Below, piece by piece: positions 54,442 to 64,000 of a stretch of 64,000 nt of DNA. The position numbers and the translations under genes were made by a program. Numbering within the stretch: position 1 is the stretch's first letter; each line of letters starts with the position of its first letter. The notes below the pieces were generated by a model that was given only the letters and a program-made list of their open reading frames with translations, had not been told where the DNA came from and did not search any database. Source of the DNA: Herbinix sp. (GTDB lineage: Bacteria; Bacillota; Clostridia; Lachnospirales; Lachnospiraceae); NCBI GenBank assembly GCA_029256105.1, contig JAQSYO010000016.1:1-64000 (forward strand), in the 5' to 3' direction.

Positions 54442-56724
54442 ATGATAAAACTGTATGAACGAGGAATCTACCTGGTGAATGGTAGCGAAATTATTGAGGA
54501 TCATAACGATTCGAGTGCTGCAGTCAAGGCAAAAACAGGTACCATGATAAGCAAAGAGACTGCAAAGCAAGGTACCATGGCTTATGGAATATTAAATAGT
54601 CATAATACCTCTGGCGACAATAAGAAATTAAAGATCAAATTCGATAAATTAACCTCACATGATATCACTTTTGTTGGAATTATACAGACAGCTAGAGCTA
54701 GTGGTCTCGAGAAATTCCCTGTACCGTATGTACTTACCAATTGCCATAATAGTCTCTGTGCAGTCGGTGGCACAATTAACGAAGATGATCATATGTTTGG
54801 CCTTTCCTGTGCAAAAAAATACGGTGGTATCTACGTTCCTCCTCATCAAGCAGTTATTCATCAATATGCTCGTGAAATGCTGGCTGCAGGTGGTAATATG
54901 GTGCTTGGTTCTGATAGCCACACCCGGTATGGTGCGCTTGGTACGATGGCAATCGGGGAAGGTGGTCCGGAAATTGTAAAACAATTATTGAAAAAAACTT
55001 ATGATATTAATATGCCTGAGGTAGTAGCAGTATATTTAACTGGAACTCCCCGTAAAGGCGTTGGTCCGCAGGATGTTGCCTTGGCTATCATCGGTGCAGT
55101 GTTTGCAAATGGATATGTAAATAATAAGGTAATGGAATTTGTCGGTGATGGTATCAGAAACTTAAGTGTTGATTTTAGAATCGGTGTGGACGTTATGACG
55201 ACAGAAACCACTTGTTTATCCTCCATTTGGGAGACGGATCAGCCGGTGAAGGAATTTTATGAGCAACATAGAAGAGCAGACGATTATAAAGAGTTAAAGC
55301 CTCAGCAGGTGGCATACTATGACGGAATGATTTATGTTGATTTATCTGAGATCAAGCCGATGATTGCAATGCCTTTCCATCCGAGTAATGTATATACAAT
55401 TGATGAGTTGAATTCCAATCTTTACGACATCTTGGATGAAGTAGAGAAGAAAGCATTGGTTAGCTTAGATAATAGTAAAGTTACATATTCCTTGAAGGAT
55501 AAAGTTAGAAACGGCAAATTATATGTAGAACAAGGTACCATCGCGGGATGTGCCGGTGGTGGTTTTGAAAATATCTGTGATGCAACCGATATCTTGGAGG
55601 GTAAGTACATAGGTTCCGATGAATTTTCCTTAAGTGTATACCCTGCAAGTCAACCGATATTCTTAGAATTGGTGAAGAACGGCTCTATAGCGAAATTAAT
55701 GGCAACCGGTGCAACGATACGGACTGCCTTCTGTGGTCCTTGCTTTGGTGCTGGAGATGTTCCTGCAAATAATGGTTTGAGTATCCGCCATACAACAAGA
55801 AACTTCCCGAATAGAGAAGGCTCTAAGATTACCAGTGGACAAGTTGCTTCAGTTGCTTTAATGGATGCAAGATCCATTGCAGCGACAGCAGCGAATAAGG
55901 GTTATTTAACTTCAGCCGAAAATATGGATGTAACGTTTACAAAACCGAAATATTTCTTTGATAGCAGTATCTACGATAACCGTGTATATAACGGTATCGG
56001 AAACGCGGATAATTCTGTTGATATTAAATTCGGGCCTGGTATTGTAGATTGGCCAGCAATGACACCTTTAAGTGAGGATATGATTTTAAAGGTAGTGGCT
56101 GAGATACATGATCCGGTTACAACTACGGATGAATTAATTCCTTCCGGTGAGACCTCCTCTTATCGTTCCAATCCGTTAGGATTGGCTGAATTTACTCTAT
56201 CCCGTAAGGATCCGGGTTATGTAGGTCGTGCGAAAGAGATTCAGAAAGCAGAAAAAGCAAGAATAGCAGGAGAAGATATCGTAGCTGCTAATAAGGAATT
56301 AGAAGAAGTGTATGGTAAGATTGCAGATATATTTACTATTGATACAAAAGCAACTCAGATAGGAAGTACAATTTTTGCTGTTAAGCCTGGTGATGGTTCT
56401 GCAAGAGAACAGGCCGCCAGCTGTCAAAAGGTACTTGGTGGTTTTGCTAACATTGCGAATGATTATGCAACAAAGCGTTATCGCTCCAACCTTATTAATT
56501 GGGGTATGTTGCCTTTCTTATTGAAAGGAGAGCTTCCTTTTGCTAATGGGGACTATATTTTTGTTAAAGACCTTAGAAAAGCGGTAGCAGAGAAGATCAC
56601 TGAGATAAAAGCTTATGTAGTAAATAAGGATATGAAGGAATTTACATTACAGCTCGGTGAATTGACCGATGACGAAAGAGAGATTATCTTGAGTGGTTGT
56701 TTGATTAATTATTACCGAAGATAA
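54442..56724 (+). CDS. aconitase-superfamily hydratase (YbhJ-like)
   Basis: 760-residue iron-sulfur hydratase. The expected [4Fe-4S] ligands are C370 (AGCAGGG), C431 and C434 ([10 protein letters not shown]), with spacing like aconitase. Conserved parts include [20 protein letters not shown] and [10 protein letters not shown]. It resembles E. coli YbhJ, a predicted hydratase of unknown substrate, more than citrate-cycle aconitase. No other citrate-cycle gene is nearby. A decoy-SD/anti-SD element lies just before its aaggag site. The next plus-strand gene is 555 bases away, after a terminator. Confidence 0.85.
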   Translation: MIKLYERGIYLVNGSEIIEDHNDSSAAVKAKTGTMISKETAKQGTMAYGILNSHNTSGDNKKLKIKFDKLTSHDITFVGIIQTARASGLEKFPVPYVLTNCHNSLCAVGGTINEDDHMFGLSCAKKYGGIYVPPHQAVIHQYAREMLAAGGNMVLGSDSHTRYGALGTMAIGEGGPEIVKQLLKKTYDINMPEVVAVYLTGTPRKGVGPQDVALAIIGAVFANGYVNNKVMEFVGDGIRNLSVDFRIGVDVMTTETTCLSSIWETDQPVKEFYEQHRRADDYKELKPQQVAYYDGMIYVDLSEIKPMIAMPFHPSNVYTIDELNSNLYDILDEVEKKALVSLDNSKVTYSLKDKVRNGKLYVEQGTIAGCAGGGFENICDATDILEGKYIGSDEFSLSVYPASQPIFLELVKNGSIAKLMATGATIRTAFCGPCFGAGDVPANNGLSIRHTTRNFPNREGSKITSGQVASVALMDARSIAATAANKGYLTSAENMDVTFTKPKYFFDSSIYDNRVYNGIGNADNSVDIKFGPGIVDWPAMTPLSEDMILKVVAEIHDPVTTTDELIPSGETSSYRSNPLGLAEFTLSRKDPGYVGRAKEIQKAEKARIAGEDIVAANKELEEVYGKIADIFTIDTKATQIGSTIFAVKPGDGSAREQAASCQKVLGGFANIANDYATKRYRSNLINWGMLPFLLKGELPFANGDYIFVKDLRKAVAEKITEIKAYVVNKDMKEFTLQLGELTDDEREIILSGCLINYYRR

Positions 56725-57279
56725 GAAAATATCAAAAGAAGGTTTTTTCTATTGAGGATGATTAAAGAGGAATAGATATCAAATACCTACATTCAATATG
56801 AAACAAATACACCTAGGGAATAGTTATTTCCTTAGGTGTATTTTTATGCCAAATATTTAAGAAGGAGCATTTTTATATTTTCTATTTACATTATATAATT
56901 ATAAATAATTGGATAGTTTATTTTATGTAAGGTATTAAAACATATGCATGCAAAAATGATAATTTAACGTCATTGAGGAGCTGTAAAGCAAAACAGACGG
57001 CATAGGATTAGATATTTTAGGTATGTATACTGATATGATAATATATGGTAGATATTTACACTAATATACTATATAATACAAGAAACAATTGTATTAAGAG
57101 TCAAAAAGATAAGAGCTAAAAATACCATCGTGTCAAATGACCATAGGAATTAAACCACTCAAATGACATAAATAACACAAGTAATCAAATTGTTCTTAAG
57201 AATTAAAGATCTTTCAAATTACATATAATTCGTAGGAACAACATAATAAAATATCTTTATCATGGAAAGGAGAATTATG
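56725..57279. other. 555-bp intergenic region
   Basis: AT-rich. It holds the terminator at 56805; the remaining roughly 430 bases before the small ORF at 57280 contain no recognised RNA or frame. A partly GC-richer patch (56977-57010) was examined without matching a known riboswitch. Confidence 0.55.
56805..56846 (+). terminator. terminator of the aconitase-like gene
   Basis: 16-bp stem aaatacacctagggaa / ttccttaggtgtattt with one G-T pair and a 6-base loop, then T-rich. Confidence 0.9.
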
Positions 57280-57405
57280 ATGTCTTTTTTAATAGTAATT
57301 GGACTAATAATGCCAGTGTTGGAATTTATTCTTGTTCTAACTGCTATATATACTTTAGTCGTCTTATTAAAAGCATTAAATATCTATATTAGAAATAATA
57401 GCTGA
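57280..57405 (+). CDS. 41-residue hydrophobic peptide
   Basis: Short frame encoding one long hydrophobic segment (about residues 3-32) and a tail KALNIYIRNNS. aaaggag lies seven bases before this ATG (another ATG is directly upstream at 57277), which is the main reason to call it. Its size and single membrane segment recall small regulatory or type I toxin-like peptides, but no antisense RNA was identified. It lies 106 bases before the next membrane-protein gene. Confidence 0.5.
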   Translation: MSFLIVIGLIMPVLEFILVLTAIYTLVVLLKALNIYIRNNS

Positions 57406-57511
57406 TATTATATAAAACAAGTAATGAATTATAACTGTATTTCCTTTCTTCCTTTGAAGCAAAATAACCTGACCATAACGTATTAATTATAAAGCAAGAA
57501 GGAGTTAGACC

Positions 57512-58603
57512 ATGACTGAGTTTAACAATCATAATGAATATAATGATACAAATGCATCTGATGATGTTAACGAAATAAAAGAAATAAACGATTTATGGGA
57601 AGGAAAAATAAATTCGGTAACGGATGGGGAATGCACCGTAGACAACGATGATAATCATAAGAATAATATTTTAGATTCAATCATTTTGGGCTTATATATC
57701 ATAAGTGCAATATTATTTTTTCTTTCCTATGCAAAGGAAAGACCAGGGGCTTATTTGTTTTTCGCGTTGGTAATCGGTTCTACCACTATGGAGGTGATCA
57801 CTCCATTGAATACATATATTAAGAATAGTATATTACAAGAAAAAACAACGTTAATTAAACTGTTACTCCGAATATACATAATTACTTTATTTGTAATCTC
57901 CTTATACTTTTTACTGGTTTCCGAGCAATATAACCTGAAATATTCTTATTGGATATGCTTCTTTTGCATACTAGTTTTTTTCTTTCATACTCTTTTTAAA
58001 GGTATATTGAATCTTAATAAAAAAAGAAAAGTGAGAGGAGAAAATTTCATTTCCTTATCATTTGTAGGAAATATACTTGCAGTAATATTTATGTTTGTAT
58101 TTTCTTCCTACCAATTAGCACGAGTATTTATTACTCCTCAAAATGAGATGTATATTAATCAAATCGTAGCACCCGAGAGTGTTAATATATGGGAAAATGG
58201 TATCGCTGAGAATGGAGAAAGAATAAATGATGTGATAAAACAGAAAATGATTTACAACCAAGAAGTCATCCAGAAGATTATATCAAATCTAGAAGATAAG
58301 GCTTATAAAACCATGACGGCATCTGAACAATTTGATTATTTTAAAATGAGAGATTTGAATACCCCTTATTATATTATTTACTTTGAAAATGATGGTTGGA
58401 TAGATGAAAAAGGCAACGAAATGTTTAAAAAAGGGGATAGCATATATTTAGAAGTAACTTCTAACAAAGAGACAGTAATTTCAATAATAAGAATAAGTAA
58501 TAGCTTCCATGTAATGAGAAATTACCGTGAGCTTTACTCAGTGGATTTATCGAAAGAAACAATAGATATGCTTTTTACCTATTTTAGTGCTATACAAGAA
58601 TAG
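57512..58603 (+). CDS. uncharacterised multi-pass membrane protein
   Basis: 363-residue protein with an acidic, Asn-rich N-terminus (1-50), about five hydrophobic segments (55-72, 79-95, 115-138, 146-165 and 180-200) and a soluble C-terminal domain (about 210-363). The start follows gaaggag. No family was recognised. It lies between a small hydrophobic peptide gene and the GH94 gene and ends at a long hairpin. Confidence 0.6.
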   Translation: MTEFNNHNEYNDTNASDDVNEIKEINDLWEGKINSVTDGECTVDNDDNHKNNILDSIILGLYIISAILFFLSYAKERPGAYLFFALVIGSTTMEVITPLNTYIKNSILQEKTTLIKLLLRIYIITLFVISLYFLLVSEQYNLKYSYWICFFCILVFFFHTLFKGILNLNKKRKVRGENFISLSFVGNILAVIFMFVFSSYQLARVFITPQNEMYINQIVAPESVNIWENGIAENGERINDVIKQKMIYNQEVIQKIISNLEDKAYKTMTASEQFDYFKMRDLNTPYYIIYFENDGWIDEKGNEMFKKGDSIYLEVTSNKETVISIIRISNSFHVMRNYRELYSVDLSKETIDMLFTYFSAIQE

Positions 58604-58689
58604 TAGCTGGTGTGTTCGTAAAAAATGAATGAGCTATCAAGATAATAAATATAGATTATTAATACATAAGGTTACCCATGTGACATATG

Positions 58690-58759
58690 ATATGTTCCCT
58701 TTGTAATAGACATTTGAATATAAAAATATCTATTACAAAGGGAGCATATATCTTTTTAT
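58690..58759 (+). terminator. terminator of the membrane-protein gene
   Basis: 21-bp near-perfect stem (58690-58710 with 58729-58749, one G-T pair) and an 18-base loop, then tctttttatt. Confidence 0.85.
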
Positions 58760-58843
58760 TGGATGGCCTTTTTGTTATCCATGCTGAGCGTTATGAATAT
58801 AAGAAAAATAAGAAAATATAATCATAGCAATATAAAACAAATA

Positions 58844-58871
58844 TTGACATACCTAGCAATACCATTAAATT
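58844..58871 (+). promoter_or_regulatory. possible promoter of the GH94-mutase pair
   Basis: Perfect TTGACA with a poor -10 (TAAATT) after 16 bases, suggesting weak or activated expression. Confidence 0.4.
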
Positions 58872-58919
58872 ACCAGATTACTATAATTAGATTATATATG
58901 GAGGAGGTGCTGTTATATT

Positions 58920-61328
58920 ATGAAATATGGATATTTTGATAATGAAAAACGGGAATATGTAATAGAGAGGGTTGATTTACCGACCTCATGGACCAATTAC
59001 TTGGGTGTTAAGGATATGTGCGCGGTTGTAAACCATACCGCAGGTGGTTATTTGTTCTATCAATCACCGGAATATCATCGTATTACAAGGTTTCGTGCGA
59101 ATAGTGTACCAATGGATCGACCGGGACATTATGTTTATATCAGAGATGATGATACTGCTGATTATTGGAGTGTTTCTTGGCAACCGGTAGGTAAATCCTT
59201 GGAGAAGGCAAAATATCAATGCAGACATGGACTGTCCTATACCAAATACTCCTGCGATTATAGCAATATTGAAGCGGAGCAAACCCTATCAATTCCGATG
59301 GAGGATTCCGTAGAGTTATGGGATGTTAAAATTAAAAATAATGATACCAAACCGAGAGCGCTTAGTGTGTTTTCCTACTTGGAATTCTCGTACCATCACA
59401 TTGATATGGACAACCGTAATTTCCAGATGAGCAATTATGCAGCTGGTTCATCCTATGCGGATGGAATTATTGAGCATGATTTATTCTATGAGGAGTATGG
59501 ATTTCAGTATTTTACTTCTAATTTTACACCGGATAGCTTTGACTGCTTAAGAGATAAATTCATCGGCTTATATCGTACAGAAGACAATCCGGTTGCAGTA
59601 GAAAAAGGTATCTGCGGTGGTTCTTTTGAAAAAGGTAATAATCACTGTGGTTCCTTACATAAAAAATTATACCTTCAACCAGGGGAAGAAGTAAGACTTG
59701 TCTTTATGTTAGGTGAAGGTAATCGGGAGACTGGTAGAAAAATCAGAGATAAATATTCTGATTTGAATCAAGTGGATTTTGCCTACCAACAATTGTCGAG
59801 TTATTGGCAGAATAAATTAAATAAATTACAAATTAATACCCCAAATGAAGGAATGAATACTTTAATCAATACCTGGACTTTGTATCAAGCAGAAATTAAT
59901 GTTATGTTCTCCCGTTTTGCCTCTTTTATCGAGGTTGGAGGAAGAACCGGTCTTGGATATCGTGATACCTCGCAAGATTCTATGACGGTACCGCATTCCA
60001 ATCCTGAAAAATGTCGCCAAAGAATCGTAGAATTACTTCGTGCTCTGGTATCCACGGGTTATGGACTACATTTATTCCAACCGGAATGGTTCGAACCGGA
60101 TAATCAGATAAAGCCTTTTAAATCACCAACCGTGATTCCTACTCCAAATAAAAATGATTTAATTCATGGTATCGATCAAGCTTGTTCTGATGATGCGCTT
60201 TGGTTAGTAAGCTCAATTGTAGAGTACGTAAAAGAAACCGGTGAATTTTCCTTTCTAGAGGAAGTGATTACTTATGCGGATGGTGGAAGCGGAACCGTTT
60301 ATGAACATATGACCAAAATTTTGGAGTTTTCCTATGAACAGGTTGGAAGTACCGGAATCTGCAAAGGCCTTAGAGCTGACTGGAATGATTGCTTAAATCT
60401 TGGTGGCGGTGAAAGTGCTTTAGTTTCCTTCTTGCATTATTGGGCATTGGGTAATTTCTTAGAAGTTGCTAATTATTTAGGCAATACTACAGATGTAGAA
60501 CATTATACAAAGATGCAAAACAAGGTAAAAGAGGTATGCGAGAAGGAATTATGGGATAAGGAATGGTTTATCCGTGGTATTACTAAGACCGGTAAAAAAA
60601 TCGGAACCAGTGAAGATAAAGAAGGTAAGATACATCTAGAATCCAATGCCTGGGCGGTACTCTCCGGATTAGCATCGGAAGATAAGGGTAAGAAAGCAAT
60701 GGACTCCATCGATCGCTATTTATATACGCCTTATGGTATTATGCTAAATGGTCCTTCCTATACAATACCGGATGAGGAGATTGGATTTGTAACCAGAGTA
60801 TATCCCGGGTTAAAAGAAAATGGTGCAATCTTTAGCCATCCAAATCCTTGGGCATGGGCTGCAGAATGTATGCTAGGTCGTGGCGATCGAGCAATGAAAT
60901 TCTATGATGCTCTAAGCCCATACAATCAAAATGATATGATTGAAACCAGAGAAGCGGAACCTTACTCCTATTGTCAGTTTATTATGGGTAAAGAGCATAC
61001 TGCCTTTGGTCGTGCAAGACATCCCTTTATGACAGGAACCGGAGGCTGGGCTTATTTCTCTGCAACAAGATATATGCTTGGAATTCGTCCACAGTTCAAG
61101 GAACTTGTAATCGATCCTTGTATCCCTTCTGAATGGCAGAAATTCGAAGTGAATCGTGAGTGGAGAGGTGCAACCTATCATATTACAGTTTTGAACCCGG
61201 ATAGCGTTATGAAGGGTATTAAATCCATTCAATTAAATGGTACGCTGGTAGATAATATAGATGCGCAGCCGAAGGACAGTGTAAATCAGGTACTAGTAAT
61301 CATGGGTAACAGGGAGGTTATTGAATGA
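58920..61328 (+). CDS. GH94 phosphorylase, probably N,N'-diacetylchitobiose phosphorylase
   Basis: 802-residue inverting phosphorylase of GH94, without a signal peptide. From memory of the family, it follows the Vibrio chitobiose phosphorylase more closely than clostridial cellobiose phosphorylase: MKYGYFDN at the start, ASFIEVGGRTGLGYRDTSQD, SPTVIPTPNKND and CSDDALWL. The predicted general acid is D490 in ADWNDCLNLGG. Expected reaction: (GlcNAc)2 + phosphate to GlcNAc-1-P + GlcNAc. The ATG follows ggaggtg. It overlaps the mutase gene by four bases, so the two are coupled. Cellobiose as substrate is not excluded. Confidence 0.85.
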   Translation: MKYGYFDNEKREYVIERVDLPTSWTNYLGVKDMCAVVNHTAGGYLFYQSPEYHRITRFRANSVPMDRPGHYVYIRDDDTADYWSVSWQPVGKSLEKAKYQCRHGLSYTKYSCDYSNIEAEQTLSIPMEDSVELWDVKIKNNDTKPRALSVFSYLEFSYHHIDMDNRNFQMSNYAAGSSYADGIIEHDLFYEEYGFQYFTSNFTPDSFDCLRDKFIGLYRTEDNPVAVEKGICGGSFEKGNNHCGSLHKKLYLQPGEEVRLVFMLGEGNRETGRKIRDKYSDLNQVDFAYQQLSSYWQNKLNKLQINTPNEGMNTLINTWTLYQAEINVMFSRFASFIEVGGRTGLGYRDTSQDSMTVPHSNPEKCRQRIVELLRALVSTGYGLHLFQPEWFEPDNQIKPFKSPTVIPTPNKNDLIHGIDQACSDDALWLVSSIVEYVKETGEFSFLEEVITYADGGSGTVYEHMTKILEFSYEQVGSTGICKGLRADWNDCLNLGGGESALVSFLHYWALGNFLEVANYLGNTTDVEHYTKMQNKVKEVCEKELWDKEWFIRGITKTGKKIGTSEDKEGKIHLESNAWAVLSGLASEDKGKKAMDSIDRYLYTPYGIMLNGPSYTIPDEEIGFVTRVYPGLKENGAIFSHPNPWAWAAECMLGRGDRAMKFYDALSPYNQNDMIETREAEPYSYCQFIMGKEHTAFGRARHPFMTGTGGWAYFSATRYMLGIRPQFKELVIDPCIPSEWQKFEVNREWRGATYHITVLNPDSVMKGIKSIQLNGTLVDNIDAQPKDSVNQVLVIMGNREVIE

Positions 61329-62740
61329 TAAAATTTGGTACCGGTGGTTGGAGAGCAATCATAGGAGAAGAATTTACCAAAGCAAATATCCAGAAGTTGG
61401 CAAAAAGCTTAGCTATGAAGATGAAGGATGAAGGAGTCGCAGAAAAGGGCATAGTTCTAGGCTATGACCGACGCTTTCTATCCAAGGAATCGATGCGTTG
61501 GGCAGGAGAGGTCTTTGCAGCTGAGTCAATCAAAGCTTATTTAATTAACCGCTCCTCTCCAACACCATTAATTATGTATTATGTGATGAAACACGAGTAT
61601 CCCTATGGAATTATGATAACCGCTAGCCATAATCCGGCAATCTACAACGGTGTCAAAGTATTTACCTCCGGAGGCCGTGATGCGGACGAATTTCAGACAC
61701 AGGAAATTGAGCATTACATTGACGATGTAAATGATATCGATGTAGTCGGAATGGATTATGATAAAGCAGTCGAGGCTGGACTGATCTATGAAATAAATCC
61801 CTTGAATGAATATATTGATAATATCATAGGTGAAGTTAATATGCAGGAAATTCGTAATTGTGGTTTGCGAATTGCACTAGATCCAATGTATGGAGTTAGT
61901 GAAACCTCCTTAAAAACAATCCTTTTAACCGCAAGATGTGATGTAGCCATAATACACGACAGACATGATACTTTGTTTGGTGGAAAGTTGCCATCACCCT
62001 CTGCACATACGTTACGAAGTCTTCAAAATTATGTGATTGATCATAATTGTGATATCGGAATTGCAACGGATGGGGATGCCGACCGGATTGGTGTAATTGA
62101 CGATAACGGTAAATTCCTTCACCCAAATGATATCTTGGTGGTATTATATTATTATCTTGTAAAATTTAAGGGATGGCGCGGAGCAGCAGTACGTAATATC
62201 GCTACGACACATCTTCTGGATAAGGTTGCCGAGAGCTTTGGTGAGAAATGCTACGAAGTACCGGTTGGCTTTAAACATATTTCTGCTAAAATGAATGAAA
62301 CAGATGCGGTAATCGGTGGGGAATCCTCTGGTGGCTTGACTGTACGAGGTCATATCAAAGGGAAAGATGGCGTATATGCAGCTGTTTTATTAGTTGAGAT
62401 GATTGCGATTCTTGGTAAGAAGCTTTCAGAAATCGTTGATGATATTTATAAAGAATATGGTTGCTATTATATGGAGGAAAATGATTATCGCTTTAGTGAG
62501 GAAAAGAAAACTGAGATATATCAGACCTTGCTGATTGATAAATTAATTCCTGAGCTTCCGTTTGAAATCAATAAGATATCCTATCTAGACGGTTGCAAAA
62601 TATATTTTAACAATGGTGGATGGGTTGCCATCCGTTTCTCGGGTACAGAACCACTTCTTCGTATTTTCTGTGAAATGCCTACAAGTGGCGAAGCAAAACT
62701 GGTTTGTTCCATTTTTGAAATTTTTCTAGGAATACAATAA
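61325..62740 (+). CDS. phosphohexomutase (PGM/PMM superfamily)
   Basis: 471-residue alpha-D-phosphohexomutase. The catalytic phosphoserine is S101 in ITASHNPAIYNG; the metal loop is DGDADRIG (D249, D251, D253), the sugar loop GGESSGG and the phosphate-binding loop RFSGTEPLLRI. It overlaps the GH94 gene by four bases. The likely substrate is the sugar 1-phosphate released by that enzyme, so GlcNAc-1-P to GlcNAc-6-P if the partner is a chitobiose phosphorylase, as in Vibrio chitin clusters. Glucose phosphate is the alternative. Confidence 0.88.
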   Translation: MIKFGTGGWRAIIGEEFTKANIQKLAKSLAMKMKDEGVAEKGIVLGYDRRFLSKESMRWAGEVFAAESIKAYLINRSSPTPLIMYYVMKHEYPYGIMITASHNPAIYNGVKVFTSGGRDADEFQTQEIEHYIDDVNDIDVVGMDYDKAVEAGLIYEINPLNEYIDNIIGEVNMQEIRNCGLRIALDPMYGVSETSLKTILLTARCDVAIIHDRHDTLFGGKLPSPSAHTLRSLQNYVIDHNCDIGIATDGDADRIGVIDDNGKFLHPNDILVVLYYYLVKFKGWRGAAVRNIATTHLLDKVAESFGEKCYEVPVGFKHISAKMNETDAVIGGESSGGLTVRGHIKGKDGVYAAVLLVEMIAILGKKLSEIVDDIYKEYGCYYMEENDYRFSEEKKTEIYQTLLIDKLIPELPFEINKISYLDGCKIYFNNGGWVAIRFSGTEPLLRIFCEMPTSGEAKLVCSIFEIFLGIQ

Positions 62741-62795
62741 ACACTATCAATAGAAACTTTTCTTGCAGTATGGTATAATAAGTAATAACTTAAAG

Positions 62796-62829
62796 ATGGG
62801 TTATCATCCTACATGGTAACCCATTTTTT
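62796..62829 (+). terminator. terminator of the GH94-mutase unit
   Basis: 12-bp stem atgggttatcat / atggtaacccat (one G-T pair), 5-base loop, then six T. Confidence 0.88.
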
Positions 62830-62964
62830 ATCATGATGAAAATTAATTTCTTGATTAAATTCGAAGGTAAAGGTTGATAGAAACAGTTAACTTGGTAAAA
62901 AGCATGAAAGTGTGCATTTAAAAAAGTATTTGAGATGCCGTAGAGCGGCTTACTGGAGGCAAAG

Positions 62965-64000
62965 ATGAAGAAAACAATATCCTTAAGACGAAGGTTACTT
63001 TTTTTGGTAGTAACTTTCTGGATGGTTCCGGTTATGTCAATTTATATCTTTATGACGGTATCCTATCGAAATGATATCATCGAAAAAACCACCGCTTTAA
63101 TGGAAGACGGGTTGAAAAACTTCACTTATTTTAATGCACAACGAATAGATGAAGCAATTGATATTTCAAAGAAGACTTCCTATGAACAAGTAATTGAAAA
63201 GGCATGGAGAAAATATATAAAAGGGACAATATCGAAGTCCGAATTATATCGACAAATTACCGGCAATTTAACAAGTAAATTTTATAATGATAATCGCTTC
63301 GAGATCGCCGTTTTCTATTTGAGCGAGGAACCGGATCGGATTTATTACACCAAACAAAAAGAAGCAAATTACATAGATATCTATAAAAACGAAGTAGCGG
63401 AGGCAGCGAATCGTATAACTGTTCAGGATACGTCGGATGCACATGTCAGAGTAATTAACGGTAAGATCTATATCATACGTAATCTATATACAACAACTAA
63501 TTATACAAAGTTCGGAACTCTAATTCTTGAATTAAATAAAGATAAACTTATTGATGGTATTGCCCTTAATAAAAATTATGAATTGGGTTTTTTTATTAAT
63601 GATACAAGTTCTATGATTACCTATGATAAGCATTTATCAGAGGAAAGTAGAGCAGGAATCTTAACAAAATTAACGGAACAATATTCAAAGAAATCAAATC
63701 ATAAGATTTATCAGGATAAAGAAAATTCCTATACCGGATTACTTTATCAACAAAAGTATGATGATTTTCATTTCGGTGCAGTTTTAATTGCAAATGAAGA
63801 TGTTATTTTTTCTGAATTACAGGATTTATATCGTGTTATGTTTCTTATTATGATGATTATAATCCCTGTATTTATTTATATGATTTATTTTATCTCTCAT
63901 CATATCACCAAACCAATGAGCAAGATGGTAGACGCCGCAAAAACATTGGAGAAGGGTGATATTGGTATGCAAATCGAAGGGGAATCCATGCCAAATACGG
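62965..64000 (+). CDS. sensor histidine kinase, N-terminal part (cut by window edge)
   Basis: Open frame of 345 codons running off the right end. It begins MKKTISLRRRLLFLVVTFWM, has a first transmembrane segment (about 10-32), an extracellular sensor region (about 35-285) and a second segment (about 290-312). The start of a HAMP domain follows (ITKPMSKMVDAAKTLEKGD). This is the layout of YesM/LytS-type two-component kinases that often control carbohydrate uptake; the kinase domain itself is outside the window. A ggagg site precedes the ATG. It may govern genes for uptake of the GH94 substrate. Confidence 0.78.
   Translation, partial: MKKTISLRRRLLFLVVTFWMVPVMSIYIFMTVSYRNDIIEKTTALMEDGLKNFTYFNAQRIDEAIDISKKTSYEQVIEKAWRKYIKGTISKSELYRQITGNLTSKFYNDNRFEIAVFYLSEEPDRIYYTKQKEANYIDIYKNEVAEAANRITVQDTSDAHVRVINGKIYIIRNLYTTTNYTKFGTLILELNKDKLIDGIALNKNYELGFFINDTSSMITYDKHLSEESRAGILTKLTEQYSKKSNHKIYQDKENSYTGLLYQQKYDDFHFGAVLIANEDVIFSELQDLYRVMFLIMMIIIPVFIYMIYFISHHITKPMSKMVDAAKTLEKGDIGMQIEGESMPNT

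Larger units (their letters stand above)
58604..58919. other. intergenic region before the GH94 gene
   Basis: 316 bases with the terminator at 58690 and a promoter candidate at 58844. No CRE-like catabolite site was recognised. Confidence 0.55.

Noticed and set aside
56977..57010. GC-richer patch considered as a riboswitch (c-di-GMP type)
   Set aside because: Short gctgt/acag pairing only; the conserved core of known riboswitch classes is absent.
1..64000. tRNA or rRNA genes and insertion sequences
   Set aside because: Read for cloverleaf arms, rRNA-like blocks and transposase motifs; none was found.

Overview
The window is a 64-kb stretch of an AT-rich, low-GC Gram-positive chromosome. Spore-formation genes (yqfC, yqfD, spoIIM, a SpoVB-like flippase, a LysM-GH18 spore-type protein), DacF-type carboxypeptidases, a class B sortase, ribonuclease Y, ScpA/ScpB and an anaerobic flavodiiron protein all point to an anaerobic, endospore-forming member of the Clostridia. 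Gene order and protein style fit Lachnospiraceae, close to Clostridium (Lachnoclostridium) phytofermentans; that name is inference, not a database match. No rRNA, tRNA, CRISPR array, prophage or recognisable insertion sequence was seen. The content is mostly core chromosome.

Layout. 0-6.3 kb: rpsU, then the conserved yqfC-yqfD-phoH-(HD membrane protein)-ybeY block and a DUF3048 lipoprotein. 6.5-12.1 kb: a MATE-like flippase, a BofC-like protein and two FAD oxidoreductases. 12.2-17.5 kb: proB, a UPF0291 protein, 5-formyl-THF cyclo-ligase, proA and hflK-hflC. 17.6-28.7 kb: M14 peptidase, LysM-GH18 protein, miaB, rny, an aspartate aminotransferase, proC, a Nudix hydrolase, spoIIM and xerD. 29-37.6 kb: DAHP synthase (minus strand), pyrimidine-nucleoside phosphorylase, a BIG2-like protein, dacF, a metallophosphoesterase, scpA-scpB and a HAD hydrolase (minus). 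37.7-44.8 kb: a DeoR regulator and a five-gene polyamine cluster (speD, Orn/Lys/Arg decarboxylase, speE, carboxynorspermidine dehydrogenase-like, nspC). 45-54.4 kb: sortase B (minus), a second carboxypeptidase, flavodiiron protein, KDG kinase, a chemoreceptor and small membrane proteins. 54.4-64 kb: a YbhJ-type aconitase paralogue, membrane proteins, a GH94 phosphorylase most like diacetylchitobiose phosphorylase with an overlapping phosphohexomutase, and the start of a sensor kinase cut by the right edge.

How the genes work together. proA, proB and proC give the whole glutamate-to-proline route from three separate loci. The polyamine cluster encodes two alternative aminopropyl-transfer chemistries. 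The GH94 enzyme and the mutase form a phosphorolytic disaccharide module.

Most unusual signals. (1) Upstream of proA is a 26-27-bp tandem array in which every unit pairs a Shine-Dalgarno (SD) sequence with its complement, with compensatory changes between units, ending on the real proA ribosome site. It looks like a repeat-built translational switch. Single-unit versions of the same idea sit before the aconitase-like gene and rny. (2) The XerD orthologue, the PgpH-like HD protein and the GH18 protein have each lost key catalytic residues. (3) Two enzymes carry in-frame peptide tandem repeats (6-aa and 7-aa units), and several intergenic minisatellites lie close by. (4) A 151-bp long inverted repeat separates nspC from the sortase.
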